Shown piece by piece: positions 54,574 to 63,414 of a stretch of DNA of 64,000 bases. Where the stretch lies: positions 3,782,001 to 3,846,000 of the forward strand of contig OZ244626.1 of assembly GCA_965218495.1 (NCBI GenBank). The letters run 5' to 3'. A program made the position numbers and the translations under genes. The notes under the pieces are model-generated. The model was given only the letters and a program-made list of their open reading frames with translations. It did no database searches and was not told the origin of the DNA. This DNA is from G965218495 sp965218495 (lineage in GTDB: Bacteria; Bacteroidota; Rhodothermia; Rhodothermales; Bin80). Each line of letters opens with the position of its first letter. Positions within the stretch are counted from its first letter, which is position 1.

Positions 54574-55581
54574 TCACTGGGCAGGCTCGACGAAAAGAGC
54601 CTTATCCAAGTGCATGGACACCAGCATGTTCGGCACGTCAACGACTTCCGCTATGTGTAGGTCTGCCGCAAGTGAGGCCAGGACATACGCGTCGTTGCGC
54701 GCCAGGCCCCGCACAGACTCCAAGTAGTCTATCATGTATCGGGTAGCCTTGCGTGCCGCTTCGTCAATGGTGGGCGCAAAGCCTGTGACGGCGTAGTAGG
54801 ACTCCGTTTCATACTGCGGCTCCTGGACGTAGGGCATGTCTTTGAGGACGTTTACCTCATAGACGATACGCATGGGCGCTTCAATGGCGGTGCCACACAC
54901 CTCGCCCATGCCCTGCGCGGCGTGCGTGTCCCCGATCGAAAAGAGCGCCCCCGGGACCAAGACCGGAAAATACACGGTCGTACCCTCAACCATGTTCGGG
55001 TCGTCCATATTGCCGCCGTTCTTGCGGGGCGGTACAGTGCTCAGCATGGAGTCCGTCGCAGGAGCCACCCCCATCACTCCCGGAAAGGGCTCCAATGGGA
55101 TGCGGATGCCGTCAGCAAAGGTCGCGTATGTGTCTCCATCTTTGAATTCGTACATCTTCACATAGGGCTCAGTGAATTCATCCGCCAAGAACCCGAAGCC
55201 GGGAACGATGGCAGACCACCCCATGGCGCCAATCTCAATGGTGTGGAGCGTGACGGCCAACACATCGCCAACTTCGGCACCCTCAACGAAGACGGGGCCC
55301 GTCAGTGGGTGGATGGGCTCAAAGTCGAGATTTGCGGCAGCTTCGGCCGTGGAGTTCAAGTCAAACTGACCGTCCGAAGCTTCCTTCGTGTAAACCTCTA
55401 CTATGGCGCCCGAGGGTACGGTCAGGATCGGAGGGATGGCTGCGCTGAACTTGTTGTGCGTCTGGGACACATCGAGCGAATAATCTGCCGTGACAGGCGC
55501 GGCGTCTTCCAATTCAGGCACCGCCGTGCGCTCGCAGGCAGCAGCAAGTAGCAGAATACAAACGAAAGGAAGGTATTTCAT
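54574..55581 (-). CDS. Acetamidase/formamidase family lipoprotein
   Basis: A 335-aa protein with a lipoprotein signal ending AAAC (Cys16). It has the FmdA/AmdA fold pattern: FSAAIPPILTVPSGAIVEVY, GPVFVEGAEVGDVLAVTLHT, ADGIRIPLEPFPGVMGVAP, and FSIGDTHAAQGMGEVCGTAI, which carries conserved His and Glu. This family hydrolyses small amides such as formamide. Exported lipoprotein forms are found in Bacteroidota, with unknown substrates. It seems intact, the start at 55581 being the first Met of the signal. Confidence 0.88.
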   Translation of the reverse strand: MKYLPFVCILLLAAACERTAVPELEDAAPVTADYSLDVSQTHNKFSAAIPPILTVPSGAIVEVYTKEASDGQFDLNSTAEAAANLDFEPIHPLTGPVFVEGAEVGDVLAVTLHTIEIGAMGWSAIVPGFGFLADEFTEPYVKMYEFKDGDTYATFADGIRIPLEPFPGVMGVAPATDSMLSTVPPRKNGGNMDDPNMVEGTTVYFPVLVPGALFSIGDTHAAQGMGEVCGTAIEAPMRIVYEVNVLKDMPYVQEPQYETESYYAVTGFAPTIDEAARKATRYMIDYLESVRGLARNDAYVLASLAADLHIAEVVDVPNMLVSMHLDKALFVEPAQ

Positions 55582-55704
55582 GACCGTCTCGGGATGGTTC
55601 GTTTACAATCTATGCATTCGCGGACGAACGGTCCTGATTTCCGCCGTGAATCTATCGGCACAGCTGCGGGTTAATGGCCGCGCAAACAAGCACTCAACGA
55701 GCCG

Positions 55705-56223
55705 ATGGACGATATTCAGAACAGACCTACCGCCTTGCACTATGCTGCGGGCGACCTAATTGATGAACTTGCCACCACGCGCCGGATGATGGCGCGGGCC
55801 CCGGTGGAGCATTACGCGTGGCGGCCCCACGAGAAGTCGTTCAGCTTGGGCCACCTTTTGGTCCACCTGTCGGAATTGGCCGGATGGGGTGTCGTCAATC
55901 TGGCCGAGGACTACTACGACATCGGCGTGCCGCGCGGGCCGCGGCAGATTCCCGAAAGCAAAGTAGCACTCCTCGCACTTTTTGACGAGCGTGTGGAAGC
56001 CCTCTTACGCGAACTGGAAAAGGCGACGGAGGAGGTCTTGGCACAGCCCTGGACGCTGCGCCGGGGCGATGCCGACCTGTTCACAGACACGAAAGGAAAC
56101 GTGCTGCGCCGCTGGTGCACCAGTCACATCGTGCATCACCGTGGCCAGCTGAGCGTGTATCTGCGGCTCTTGGACGTTCCCGTGCCACCCAGCTACGGCC
56201 CTACTGCCGACGAGGGCTGGTAG
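55705..56223 (+). CDS. DinB-like metal-binding four-helix protein
   Basis: A 172-aa protein of the DinB/YfiT superfamily. The three His positions are visible: SFSLGHLLVHLSELAGW near residue 46 and TSHIVHHRGQLSVYLRLL near 135. These proteins bind a divalent metal in a four-helix bundle. Some act as thiol-S-transferases, but the enzymatic role here is unknown. No signal peptide, so cytoplasmic. It is convergent with the PLP decarboxylase gene 9 bases away. Confidence 0.85.
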   Translation: MDDIQNRPTALHYAAGDLIDELATTRRMMARAPVEHYAWRPHEKSFSLGHLLVHLSELAGWGVVNLAEDYYDIGVPRGPRQIPESKVALLALFDERVEALLRELEKATEEVLAQPWTLRRGDADLFTDTKGNVLRRWCTSHIVHHRGQLSVYLRLLDVPVPPSYGPTADEGW

Positions 56224-56232
56224 GAGAGCGGT

Positions 56233-57693
56233 TCAGGCTGCGGCGAGTTCGGCTGAGAGCTCGCGCAGCACATGCAGCGTCGTGTCAATGTCGGAGAGGT
56301 GCGTGCGAAAGCCCACTACGGCGAGGCGCAGCATCACTTGGCCGTCAAGGCGGGTCGAGGTTACAAACACGCGGCCGTCGCGCAGTATCCGCTTAACTAG
56401 CGCAAGGTTGAATTCATTGGCGTCGCCACGGGCCGGGACATACCGGTAGGTGGCAACAGAAAGGTCTGGATACGGGCCCATCTCGAAGCCCTCGTACGTG
56501 CTGAGTTGCTCATAGAAGTAGCGCGCGAGGCGGATCTTTTCGGATAGTGCCGCCCGAAAGGGCGTTAGCCCCAACACCTTAAGCGGTAGCCACATCCGCA
56601 GCGCACGAAAGTGCCGCGTAAGCTCTGGCGACAAGTACGCAGGGGAGAGTTCGGTGGGGTGAGAAACGATGTCCTGAAAGTATGAACTCCATCCACGATG
56701 GGCCTTGCCAAGGAGCTCCCGATCTCTTACGAGCAAAGCACCTGTTCCATAGGGGACGAATAGCGTCTTGTGCGGATCCAGCACTAAGGAGTCCGAAAGG
56801 TCCATGCCATCAAGCACCGGGGTGCCTTCCGGGCACAGAACAAAAAACGCGCCGTAAGCGCCGTCTACATGGTACCACAGGCCTTGGGCATCGGCGATTT
56901 CGTGTATGTCGCGTAATGGATCCACCGTTCCCGTGTCCGTGGTCCCGGCTGATGCCACGACCAGCCAAGGCGAGAGTCCTTTGGCCTTGTCTGCAGTGAT
57001 GGCCTCCTCAAGTGCGGGCGCTGACATCCGATACTGGCCGTCAACGGGTATGCGTCGCATGATACATTCCTGCAATCCCGTAATACGAAGGGCCTTGTCC
57101 ACGCAGTGGTGTGCTTGCTTGGTCAGATAAACGACGGCTCTGGGCACATCGGCGCTCTCTACTCCGTGCGCCTCACGTGCCGTTACAATTGCCGACAGGT
57201 TCGCCAGACTTCCACCGGACGACAGGTAGCCACCGGCGGATGCAGGATAACCCACCGTACCTGCCATCCAGCGGACCATCATATTCTCCATCCGAACGGC
57301 TCCGGGCGAAGAAAAAAACATGCCCGAGTACCGGTTGAAAATGGCCGCCAAAAAGTCTCCGAACCCGGAGATGGGAATGGCCCCACCGGGGATATAGCCC
57401 AGGAATCGGCCTGAGCCGGGATTGATACCCACGGTGTCGACATTGCGCTTGAGCAGTGCGAGCGCCTCGTCGATTGAAATGCCAGCCTCCGTAACAGGAG
57501 ATGCCAGAAGGCCGGCGCCACTGCGGCCGCCCTCTGTATAGGCTTGCCCCAACGGCATGCCTCTGATGAAACCATGCGCGTAGTCCAGTACCTTGGAAGC
57601 CAACTCATCCCATTCTTCGGGGGTCGGCTCAAGTCTTCTGGCTATGCCTTCAAGATGCTCAATGCGTGCTAGACTGGCAGTTTGCTGCTCCAT
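56233..57693 (-). CDS. PLP-dependent group II decarboxylase
   Basis: A 486-aa member of the group II PLP decarboxylases (aromatic amino acid, glutamate and related). Visible features: GYLSSGGSLANLSAIVTARE (cofactor phosphate region), HHCVDKALRI, VVASAGTTDTGTVDP, YHVDGAYGAF with the Asp that binds the pyridine nitrogen, and LDPHKTLFVPYG with the Schiff-base Lys. It decarboxylates an amino acid, which cannot be named from sequence. The gene is monocistronic between DinB-like and KDPG aldolase genes. Confidence 0.9.
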   Translation of the reverse strand: MEQQTASLARIEHLEGIARRLEPTPEEWDELASKVLDYAHGFIRGMPLGQAYTEGGRSGAGLLASPVTEAGISIDEALALLKRNVDTVGINPGSGRFLGYIPGGAIPISGFGDFLAAIFNRYSGMFFSSPGAVRMENMMVRWMAGTVGYPASAGGYLSSGGSLANLSAIVTAREAHGVESADVPRAVVYLTKQAHHCVDKALRITGLQECIMRRIPVDGQYRMSAPALEEAITADKAKGLSPWLVVASAGTTDTGTVDPLRDIHEIADAQGLWYHVDGAYGAFFVLCPEGTPVLDGMDLSDSLVLDPHKTLFVPYGTGALLVRDRELLGKAHRGWSSYFQDIVSHPTELSPAYLSPELTRHFRALRMWLPLKVLGLTPFRAALSEKIRLARYFYEQLSTYEGFEMGPYPDLSVATYRYVPARGDANEFNLALVKRILRDGRVFVTSTRLDGQVMLRLAVVGFRTHLSDIDTTLHVLRELSAELAAA

Positions 57694-57840
57694 TGCGGGT
57701 TAGTATCTTGGGTGAAGGGACGGGCAGGCAGATCAGGAACGCAGATGTGGCTACCGGGGCCTTGCGCAGTGACTGAGGGCGGCCGCAGGCGGATCAGCCC
57801 GTCATAGAGAAGGAGCAGTCTTTTTGGCATTCGTCTCTTA

Positions 57841-58512
57841 ATGGTAAATCAACAGGTATTCTCTGGTACGATGTCCCGGGCTGAAACCACCCAGCGCATC
57901 GTGACGGCAGGTGCCGTTGCCATCCTGCGCCTGAAGTCCAGCCATCGGGTGCTGCCCGTCGCAGAAGCGATGCTGCGCGGCGGCGTGACAATTCTTGAGG
58001 TCACGCTAACCACACCTGACGCGCTGGCTGCCACTGAGCGGCTGGCCAGCCGGCTGTCACCAGCAGTCCTTGTTGGTATGGGATCCGTTCTGAACGCAAA
58101 CGAAGTGGCACAGGCCGCAGACAGCGGGGCGCAGTTCATCGTCAGCCCCATTGCAACGCCGGAGATCATTGAAAGTGCCCACAAAAGAGGCTTGCCGGTG
58201 ATGCCGGGTGCGTTTACGCCCACGGAAGTGCAGCGCGCTCAAGCGCTGGGGGCTGACCTCGTCAAAGTGTTTCCTGCAGGGTTTTGGGGACCCAAGTACC
58301 TGAAGGTGCTTCTTGCGCCGATGCCGCAGTTGCGGCTCTGTCCGACCGGCGGGGTTACGCCGGAAAACGCGGGCACCTGGATCCAAGCCGGTGCCTTGGC
58401 CGTTGGCGTCGGCAGCGCACTCATTGACCGCGCGGCAGTCGAAGCAGGCAAATTTGACGAGCTTACGCGACGGGCACGTATCCTTGTTAAGTCTATCGAA
58501 TTGGTCCGCTGA
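57841..58512 (+). CDS. eda: KDPG/KHG aldolase
   Basis: A 223-aa class I aldolase of the Entner-Doudoroff or uronate pathway, cleaving 2-keto-3-deoxy-6-phosphogluconate to pyruvate and glyceraldehyde 3-phosphate. Visible: AGAVAILRLKSS with conserved Arg, GGVTILEVTLTT with the catalytic Glu, and GADLVKVFPAGFWGPKYLK with the Schiff-base Lys. A start at 57841 or the ATG at 57871 (MSRAETTQRIV) is possible; the latter fits the family length better. Next to KDG kinase, 15 bases downstream, so the two form the lower ED branch. Confidence 0.9.
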   Translation: MVNQQVFSGTMSRAETTQRIVTAGAVAILRLKSSHRVLPVAEAMLRGGVTILEVTLTTPDALAATERLASRLSPAVLVGMGSVLNANEVAQAADSGAQFIVSPIATPEIIESAHKRGLPVMPGAFTPTEVQRAQALGADLVKVFPAGFWGPKYLKVLLAPMPQLRLCPTGGVTPENAGTWIQAGALAVGVGSALIDRAAVEAGKFDELTRRARILVKSIELVR

Positions 58513-58527
58513 TAGTCAGCTATTGCC

Positions 58528-59556
58528 TTGAATGTAGTCACTCTAGGAGAATTGATGCTGCGGCTCTCGCCGCCTGGTCACGATCGCCTGGCCCAAGCCC
58601 ATGCCTTTGATGTCACCTTTGGCGGCAGCGAAGCGAACGTAGCTGCTACGCTGGCACAGTTTGGACTGCGCGCCGAATATGTCACGCGCCTGCCGGCCAA
58701 TGCGATAGGAGATGCGGCCTTAGCGCATTTGCGGCGACACGGCATCCGCACGGAGCATGTTCAGCGGGGCGGCAAGCGCCTGGGCATATACTTTCTGGAG
58801 CACGGCGCCAGCCAGCGCCCGTCACTGGTGGTCTATGACCGGGTCGGATCGGCCTTCAGTGAGATGGAGTCGCGTGTGGTAGACTGGGAGTCGGTTATGG
58901 CGGTAGCGCGATGGTTTCACTTCTCGGGCATCACGCCCGCGCTCGGCGCGTGCACCAGGATGCTTACGAAGGACGCGTGCCTGGCGGCGCAGCGGGCTGG
59001 AGTGACGGTGAGCTGCGATCTGAACTATCGCAAGAAGCTCTGGAGCGTCGAGGAGGCGCAGCGGGTCATGAAGCCCCTGATGGAACACGTAGATGTATGC
59101 ATTGCCAATGAGGAGGATGCCTGGCGCTGCCTAGGCATGCGGGCTGAGGGAGCCGACATTGAATCCGGTCGCCTGGACGAAGCGGGCTATGCCACGCTTG
59201 CGCGGCGGGTGAAGCGCCAGTACGCCTTCCAGGCAGTTGCCATCACGCTCCGCGAAAGCTTTTCGGCCTCGTTCAACGCGTGGAGTGCCATCATGCTGGA
59301 TGACAAAGACTGCCGCGTGCCCCACCGGTCGAAGCGTTACGAAATCCAAATAGTGGACCGCGTCGGCGCCGGAGACGCTTTTTCTGGCGGACTAATCGCC
59401 GGCCTTCTCACCCGAGGGGACACAAAGCAGGCACTGGAGTTTGCCGTGGCCTCTTCCTGCCTGGCCCATTCTTTCCGTGGCGACTTCAACTTGGCCACGA
59501 AGGCAGAGGTGGAAACACTCGTAGGAGGCAGTGGCTCCGGCCGCGTAGAACGATAG
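58528..59556 (+). CDS. kdgK: PfkB-family 2-keto-3-deoxygluconate kinase
   Basis: A 342-aa PfkB-family kinase. The N-terminal LGELMLRLSPP and GGSEANVAATLAQFG, and the C-terminal DRVGAGDAFSGGLIAGLL with the catalytic Asp, define it. With KDPG aldolase just upstream, phosphorylation of 2-keto-3-deoxygluconate is the best guess. The start appears to be TTG at 58528: an in-frame TAG lies at 58513 and no ATG comes before the conserved LGELM block. Rare start codon, no clear Shine-Dalgarno. Intact. Confidence 0.85.
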   Translation: MNVVTLGELMLRLSPPGHDRLAQAHAFDVTFGGSEANVAATLAQFGLRAEYVTRLPANAIGDAALAHLRRHGIRTEHVQRGGKRLGIYFLEHGASQRPSLVVYDRVGSAFSEMESRVVDWESVMAVARWFHFSGITPALGACTRMLTKDACLAAQRAGVTVSCDLNYRKKLWSVEEAQRVMKPLMEHVDVCIANEEDAWRCLGMRAEGADIESGRLDEAGYATLARRVKRQYAFQAVAITLRESFSASFNAWSAIMLDDKDCRVPHRSKRYEIQIVDRVGAGDAFSGGLIAGLLTRGDTKQALEFAVASSCLAHSFRGDFNLATKAEVETLVGGSGSGRVER

Positions 59557-59752
59557 GGTGCCTCGCGTGCGCCAACTGGCCCGCGTACACTGTAGAGAGG
59601 CTCCAGTCTTGCTTTTCGGGTTTGCCGCTGGAATGATTCCGACGCAAATCCATCCAGGCGCATGGGACGCTGTACACTTCTCTATTCTCGGTGCGTGCTG
59701 AATGCCGCGGCCGAGGTAACGGAAGCGGGGTCCGGTGCCACGCAGGCGAACC

Positions 59753-60631
59753 TCAGGACGCGGTAGCTGCCAATGCGATGCCACCCAGCACGCCCGCATC
59801 ATCTCCCAGGGCTGGAGGCACAATGTAAGTGGCGATGGACTGCGTGATGGCCGGTACCTTGTAATAGCCATTCAGGCGCCGCTGCACCGTTGCCCGGATC
59901 ATCGGGAAGAGTTGCTGCTGCTTCATCACGCCACCGCCCAAAATCACGCACTCCGGTGCGAGCGCCAGGACAAGACCGACTATGGCCAGCCCAAGGTAGT
60001 GTGCCTCCAGCTGCCATGCCGGGTGGGCGGGCGGGAGCGACGCACCGGGCTGGCCCCACCGCGCGGCGATCGCAGGGCCCGAGGCCATGCCTTCCAGGCA
60101 GTCACCATGGTACGGGCAGCAGCCACCAAACACGTCACCCGGGGCCCGGGGCACAAAGACATGTCCCATCTCCGGGTGCAGGGCCCCATGAAGCCTGTGC
60201 CCGTGGACTAAGGCCCCGCCGCCGATGCCGGTCCCGACAGTCAGGTACAGGAAAGTATCCTTGCCGCGCGCGATGCCCCAAGTATGCTCGGCCAGCGCCG
60301 CGGCATTGACGTCAGTGTCAAAGGCTACAGGCACACCGAGGCATTGGCCTATCTCGCCAACGATCGAGGTGTATGCCCATCCCTTCTTGGGAGTACTTGT
60401 GATCTGCCCGTATGTTGGGGATCCTATTCGCGGATCTATTGGGCCGAATGAGCCAATCCCAACGGCTGCAATGTATTCCGGCTGCGCGCGGAAGAATGCC
60501 ACAGCCTCAGCTAGCGTTTCTCCAGGAGTTCGGGTGGCAAAGCGCGCAGAGGCGCGTATATCGTCGGGGGATGTGCCGACCACGCAGGCGAACTTTGTGC
60601 CGCCTGCCTCAATGCCCCCGTACAGCGCCAT
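59753..60631 (-). CDS. ROK-family sugar kinase (fructokinase-like)
   Basis: A 292-aa ROK kinase. Visible: YGGIEAGGTKFACVVGTS (phosphate-binding), VAFDTDVNAAALAEHTWG with the catalytic Asp, TVGTGIGGGALVHGH, and the zinc cluster HPEMGHVFVPRAPGD and GGCCPYHGDCLEGMASG. This form is close to fructokinase/YdhR-type ROK proteins, so hexose phosphorylation (fructose or glucose) is likely. It begins 3 bases after the HtpG stop on the same strand, so it shares its operon. Cytoplasmic. Confidence 0.88.
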   Translation of the reverse strand: MALYGGIEAGGTKFACVVGTSPDDIRASARFATRTPGETLAEAVAFFRAQPEYIAAVGIGSFGPIDPRIGSPTYGQITSTPKKGWAYTSIVGEIGQCLGVPVAFDTDVNAAALAEHTWGIARGKDTFLYLTVGTGIGGGALVHGHRLHGALHPEMGHVFVPRAPGDVFGGCCPYHGDCLEGMASGPAIAARWGQPGASLPPAHPAWQLEAHYLGLAIVGLVLALAPECVILGGGVMKQQQLFPMIRATVQRRLNGYYKVPAITQSIATYIVPPALGDDAGVLGGIALAATAS

Positions 60632-60634
60632 GAG

Positions 60635-62503
60635 CTACTGTTCTCGCGGGCGGGTGGCCTCAGCCAAAAGGTCGGTCATACGCTGTACAAACGTGGCTGT
60701 GTCCTTAAGGTCACCGTCAACCAGAAGTGCACCCTCATAGACCTGATGAACCGCCTTGTCTACAAGATCCTCATTCGTTGACTCCTGCTTCAATGCGAGG
60801 ATATTCTGCATCAGGGGATGAGTAAGATTGAGCTCAAGGATCTTCTTCGAAGACATTCCGTAGTCCTGACCCATCAGCTTCATCATTTTTTCTACCTGTG
60901 TGTCCATGCCCCCGGCACCCACTACCAGGGTGGCTGCAGAGTTCACTAGGCGTTTGGATGCGACGACATCCTGTACCTTGTCGCTTAGCTTAAGCCGGAA
61001 AAGCGATAACAGCGTATCCTGATCATCTCCCGGAAGTGAGGTGCTGTCGTCTTCAGTATCGAGTTCCAAGTCAGCGGACTCAATGCTCTTGAGCGGCTTC
61101 TCGTCGTAAGTTGGGATGTGAGAGATCGTAAAGACGTCGATCGGCTCAGCCAGCAGCAGTACCTCAAGGTCCTTGCGCTTGAAGTATTCCAGGTTGGGGT
61201 TTTGTCGCGCAAGGTCAAGGCTGTCCACCAAGAGGTAGTAGATCGTGTCCTGCTCCTCAGGCATGCGCTCAACATATGCCTTCAGCGAGGTAAAGCTGCC
61301 CTTTTCGGTCTTAGTGGACGGATAACGAATCAGCTCAATCAAATCGTCGCGCCTCTTATGCTCGGTGACGATGCCTGTCTTGAAGGCCCTCCCGAACTCC
61401 TCAAAGAAGGTCGTGTACCGATCCTTGTCTTCGTCCTCGGACCAGTCGCGTAAGAGGTTCAGCACCTTGCCGGTGAGGATGTTTCTGATCTTAGCCGTTA
61501 CCGGGCTGTTCTGGGTCACCTCTCGTGACACATTCAGCGGCAGATCATCGGTATCCACGACACCGCGCACGAAGAGCAAGTAGTTCGGCAGGAGATGCTT
61601 GGCATCACTCTGAATCAGCACACCCGACGAATAGAGTTGAAGAAACTGGTCGTAGTCCTCGCGAAAAAGTCCTGGAGGCGCTTTCGCAGGAATAAACAGC
61701 AGCGCATCAAAGTTGACCAGCCCTTCTATATGCAGGTGCAGGTGCCCGAGAGGATCTCTGAAGTCGGTTGAAACGAACTTGTAGAACTCATCGCGTTCCT
61801 CGTCCGTGATATCCTCTTTCCGCTGCTTCCACAGCGCCTTGACGGTGTTGACCTGGTCGTCTCCTACGAATATGGGGAAGTCAACGAAGTTGGAATACTT
61901 ACGGATGACCCGTTTGACGCGATGCTCCTCACTGAATTCCTTCTCCTCTTCTTTGAGGTGCAACGTAACCGTAGTACCATGTTCGGTGCGGTCAATCTCT
62001 TCTATGGTATAATGCTCCCCGCCGTCAGACGACCAGCGGTGCCCCGGGCCCTCCGCCGTTGCATGCTTTGTCTCGATGGCTACCTGCCCCGCAACCATGA
62101 ATGACGCGTAGAATCCAACCCCAAATTGGCCTATCAGTGATGCGTCAAGTGGTTTGTCCGACTGCTTCAACTCTTCCAGGAACGAGCGTGTGCCGCTGCT
62201 GGCAACGGTGCCAATGCGCTCAATGAGATCCTCCCGCGTCATTCCAATGCCTGTATCCTCGATGGTGAGCGTGTTGGCATCGGAATCCAGTATGACAGTG
62301 ATCTTGTGCTCGGTCTCCGCCAGGGAGGGGTCAGAGAGCGACAGAAAACGCACCTTGTTGAGCGCGTCGCTGGCATTGGAAATCAGCTCACGGAGAAATA
62401 TCTCCTTGTGCGTGTAGAGCGAATGAACTATCAGGCGCAGCAGCTGCTGCATCTGTGCGCGGTACTCAAATTCCTGTGCCGCGCCCGTAGCGGTGTTGGG
62501 CAT
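60635..62503 (-). CDS. htpG: Chaperone HtpG (Hsp90)
   Basis: A 622-aa Hsp90 protein from the ATG at 62503; the longer frame upstream overlaps the neighbouring DUF4340 gene and is rejected. N-terminal ATPase: LRELISNASDALNKVRFLSL (Asn/Asp of the Bergerat fold), IEDTGIGMTREDLIE, GQFGVGFYASFMVA. Middle domain: NVSREVTQNSPVTAK, with the catalytic Arg region. C-terminal dimerisation domain ends with the residues REQ. Folds client proteins in the cytoplasm. It lies between DUF4340 (upstream, 10 bases) and the ROK kinase (downstream, 3 bases), so it is part of an operon. Confidence 0.95.
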   Translation of the reverse strand: MPNTATGAAQEFEYRAQMQQLLRLIVHSLYTHKEIFLRELISNASDALNKVRFLSLSDPSLAETEHKITVILDSDANTLTIEDTGIGMTREDLIERIGTVASSGTRSFLEELKQSDKPLDASLIGQFGVGFYASFMVAGQVAIETKHATAEGPGHRWSSDGGEHYTIEEIDRTEHGTTVTLHLKEEEKEFSEEHRVKRVIRKYSNFVDFPIFVGDDQVNTVKALWKQRKEDITDEERDEFYKFVSTDFRDPLGHLHLHIEGLVNFDALLFIPAKAPPGLFREDYDQFLQLYSSGVLIQSDAKHLLPNYLLFVRGVVDTDDLPLNVSREVTQNSPVTAKIRNILTGKVLNLLRDWSEDEDKDRYTTFFEEFGRAFKTGIVTEHKRRDDLIELIRYPSTKTEKGSFTSLKAYVERMPEEQDTIYYLLVDSLDLARQNPNLEYFKRKDLEVLLLAEPIDVFTISHIPTYDEKPLKSIESADLELDTEDDSTSLPGDDQDTLLSLFRLKLSDKVQDVVASKRLVNSAATLVVGAGGMDTQVEKMMKLMGQDYGMSSKKILELNLTHPLMQNILALKQESTNEDLVDKAVHQVYEGALLVDGDLKDTATFVQRMTDLLAEATRPREQ

Positions 62504-62513
62504 AGTTGCAATG

Positions 62514-63398
62514 CTACTCAGGAAGAAAAAAAGCGGGCTCGGGGAAGTAGCTCTCCAGGCGGCTGGCCATAAGTCGATACGTTGGGTCTTTCGCTGACGA
62601 AGATATAGCCAGCGCGTCCTCGGTCTGCATGAGATACAGCCGGTCGGTCGTGCCCGAGGTATAGCTAAAGCTGATCTGATAAGACGCGTCCTGCAGGACC
62701 TGCTTCGGAATGTCATCGAAAAAGCCGTCCGCGTTAAATACGGAGAAGCGACGAAGCCAGTTTTCTACCGAAAGGCTATCGGCCGCCTGCGCGTCAAGGT
62801 TCCACCCTGTGTCCGTGCGCGTGATTTCGTAGCTGCCTCCGGGCCGCGACACGCTGGCCGACTGCACCATTGCGCTGGCAAGGGTCATGATGCGGCGATC
62901 CCGCCACCGGTCGGTGTTCTGTTGTACCGTGATGCGTTGCCGCGTGGAGTATATCCGGGGATCATCTCCAACCTGGACGTACACGGACTGGTAGTCCGGG
63001 CCTTGGCGAGAAACGATCAGGTCGAAGGAGTCATCGCCCCAGGAGGCGTGAATTCGGGCGGCCGTAGAGTCAAATCCATAGTAGGCGTGCCGCGCAATAT
63101 CACTCGTGACCGGGGCATCCAGTGCCAAATCACCGAGCTGCTGCAACAGGCGCGACACGGTAGTGGAATCCGCCACCGTCGTGACCGGGCTTAGCATCAG
63201 CCAGCGCGTACCCTGCCGCTCAACCACGACAGTATCCGTCGGGAATTCCACCGTCAGACTCTGGACCTGATCTGTCGGGAAATCAACTGCAGGCAGGTCT
63301 CCAATAGTGGTGGGATTGGTGTCCCGAATAAATAACAGCCAGACCAAAAAAAGCAGGACGAATCCGCCGCCGAGGTAAAGGAGCTGTTGCTGCTTCAT
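62514..63398 (-). CDS. DUF4340 domain membrane-anchored protein
   Basis: A 294-aa protein with a single N-terminal membrane helix (LLYLGGGFVLLFLVWLLFIR) and the rest in the periplasm. The DUF4340 pattern is visible: VQSLTVEFPTDTVVVERQG, TRWLMLSPVTTVADSTTVSR, YGFDSTAARIHASWGD. DUF4340 proteins usually follow GldG-like ABC transporter accessory proteins, as here: the GldG-like gene ends 16 bases upstream. The exact role in the transporter complex is not known. It is the second visible gene in the operon leading to htpG. Confidence 0.88.
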   Translation of the reverse strand: MKQQQLLYLGGGFVLLFLVWLLFIRDTNPTTIGDLPAVDFPTDQVQSLTVEFPTDTVVVERQGTRWLMLSPVTTVADSTTVSRLLQQLGDLALDAPVTSDIARHAYYGFDSTAARIHASWGDDSFDLIVSRQGPDYQSVYVQVGDDPRIYSTRQRITVQQNTDRWRDRRIMTLASAMVQSASVSRPGGSYEITRTDTGWNLDAQAADSLSVENWLRRFSVFNADGFFDDIPKQVLQDASYQISFSYTSGTTDRLYLMQTEDALAISSSAKDPTYRLMASRLESYFPEPAFFLPE

Positions 63399-63414
63399 GC
63401 CAGTTAGGATGCTG

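Noticed and set aside
62504..62716. A longer HtpG start at 62716
   Set aside because: The 71 extra residues are basic, unlike Hsp90, and overlap the DUF4340 coding region. The ATG at 62503 gives the normal N-terminus.
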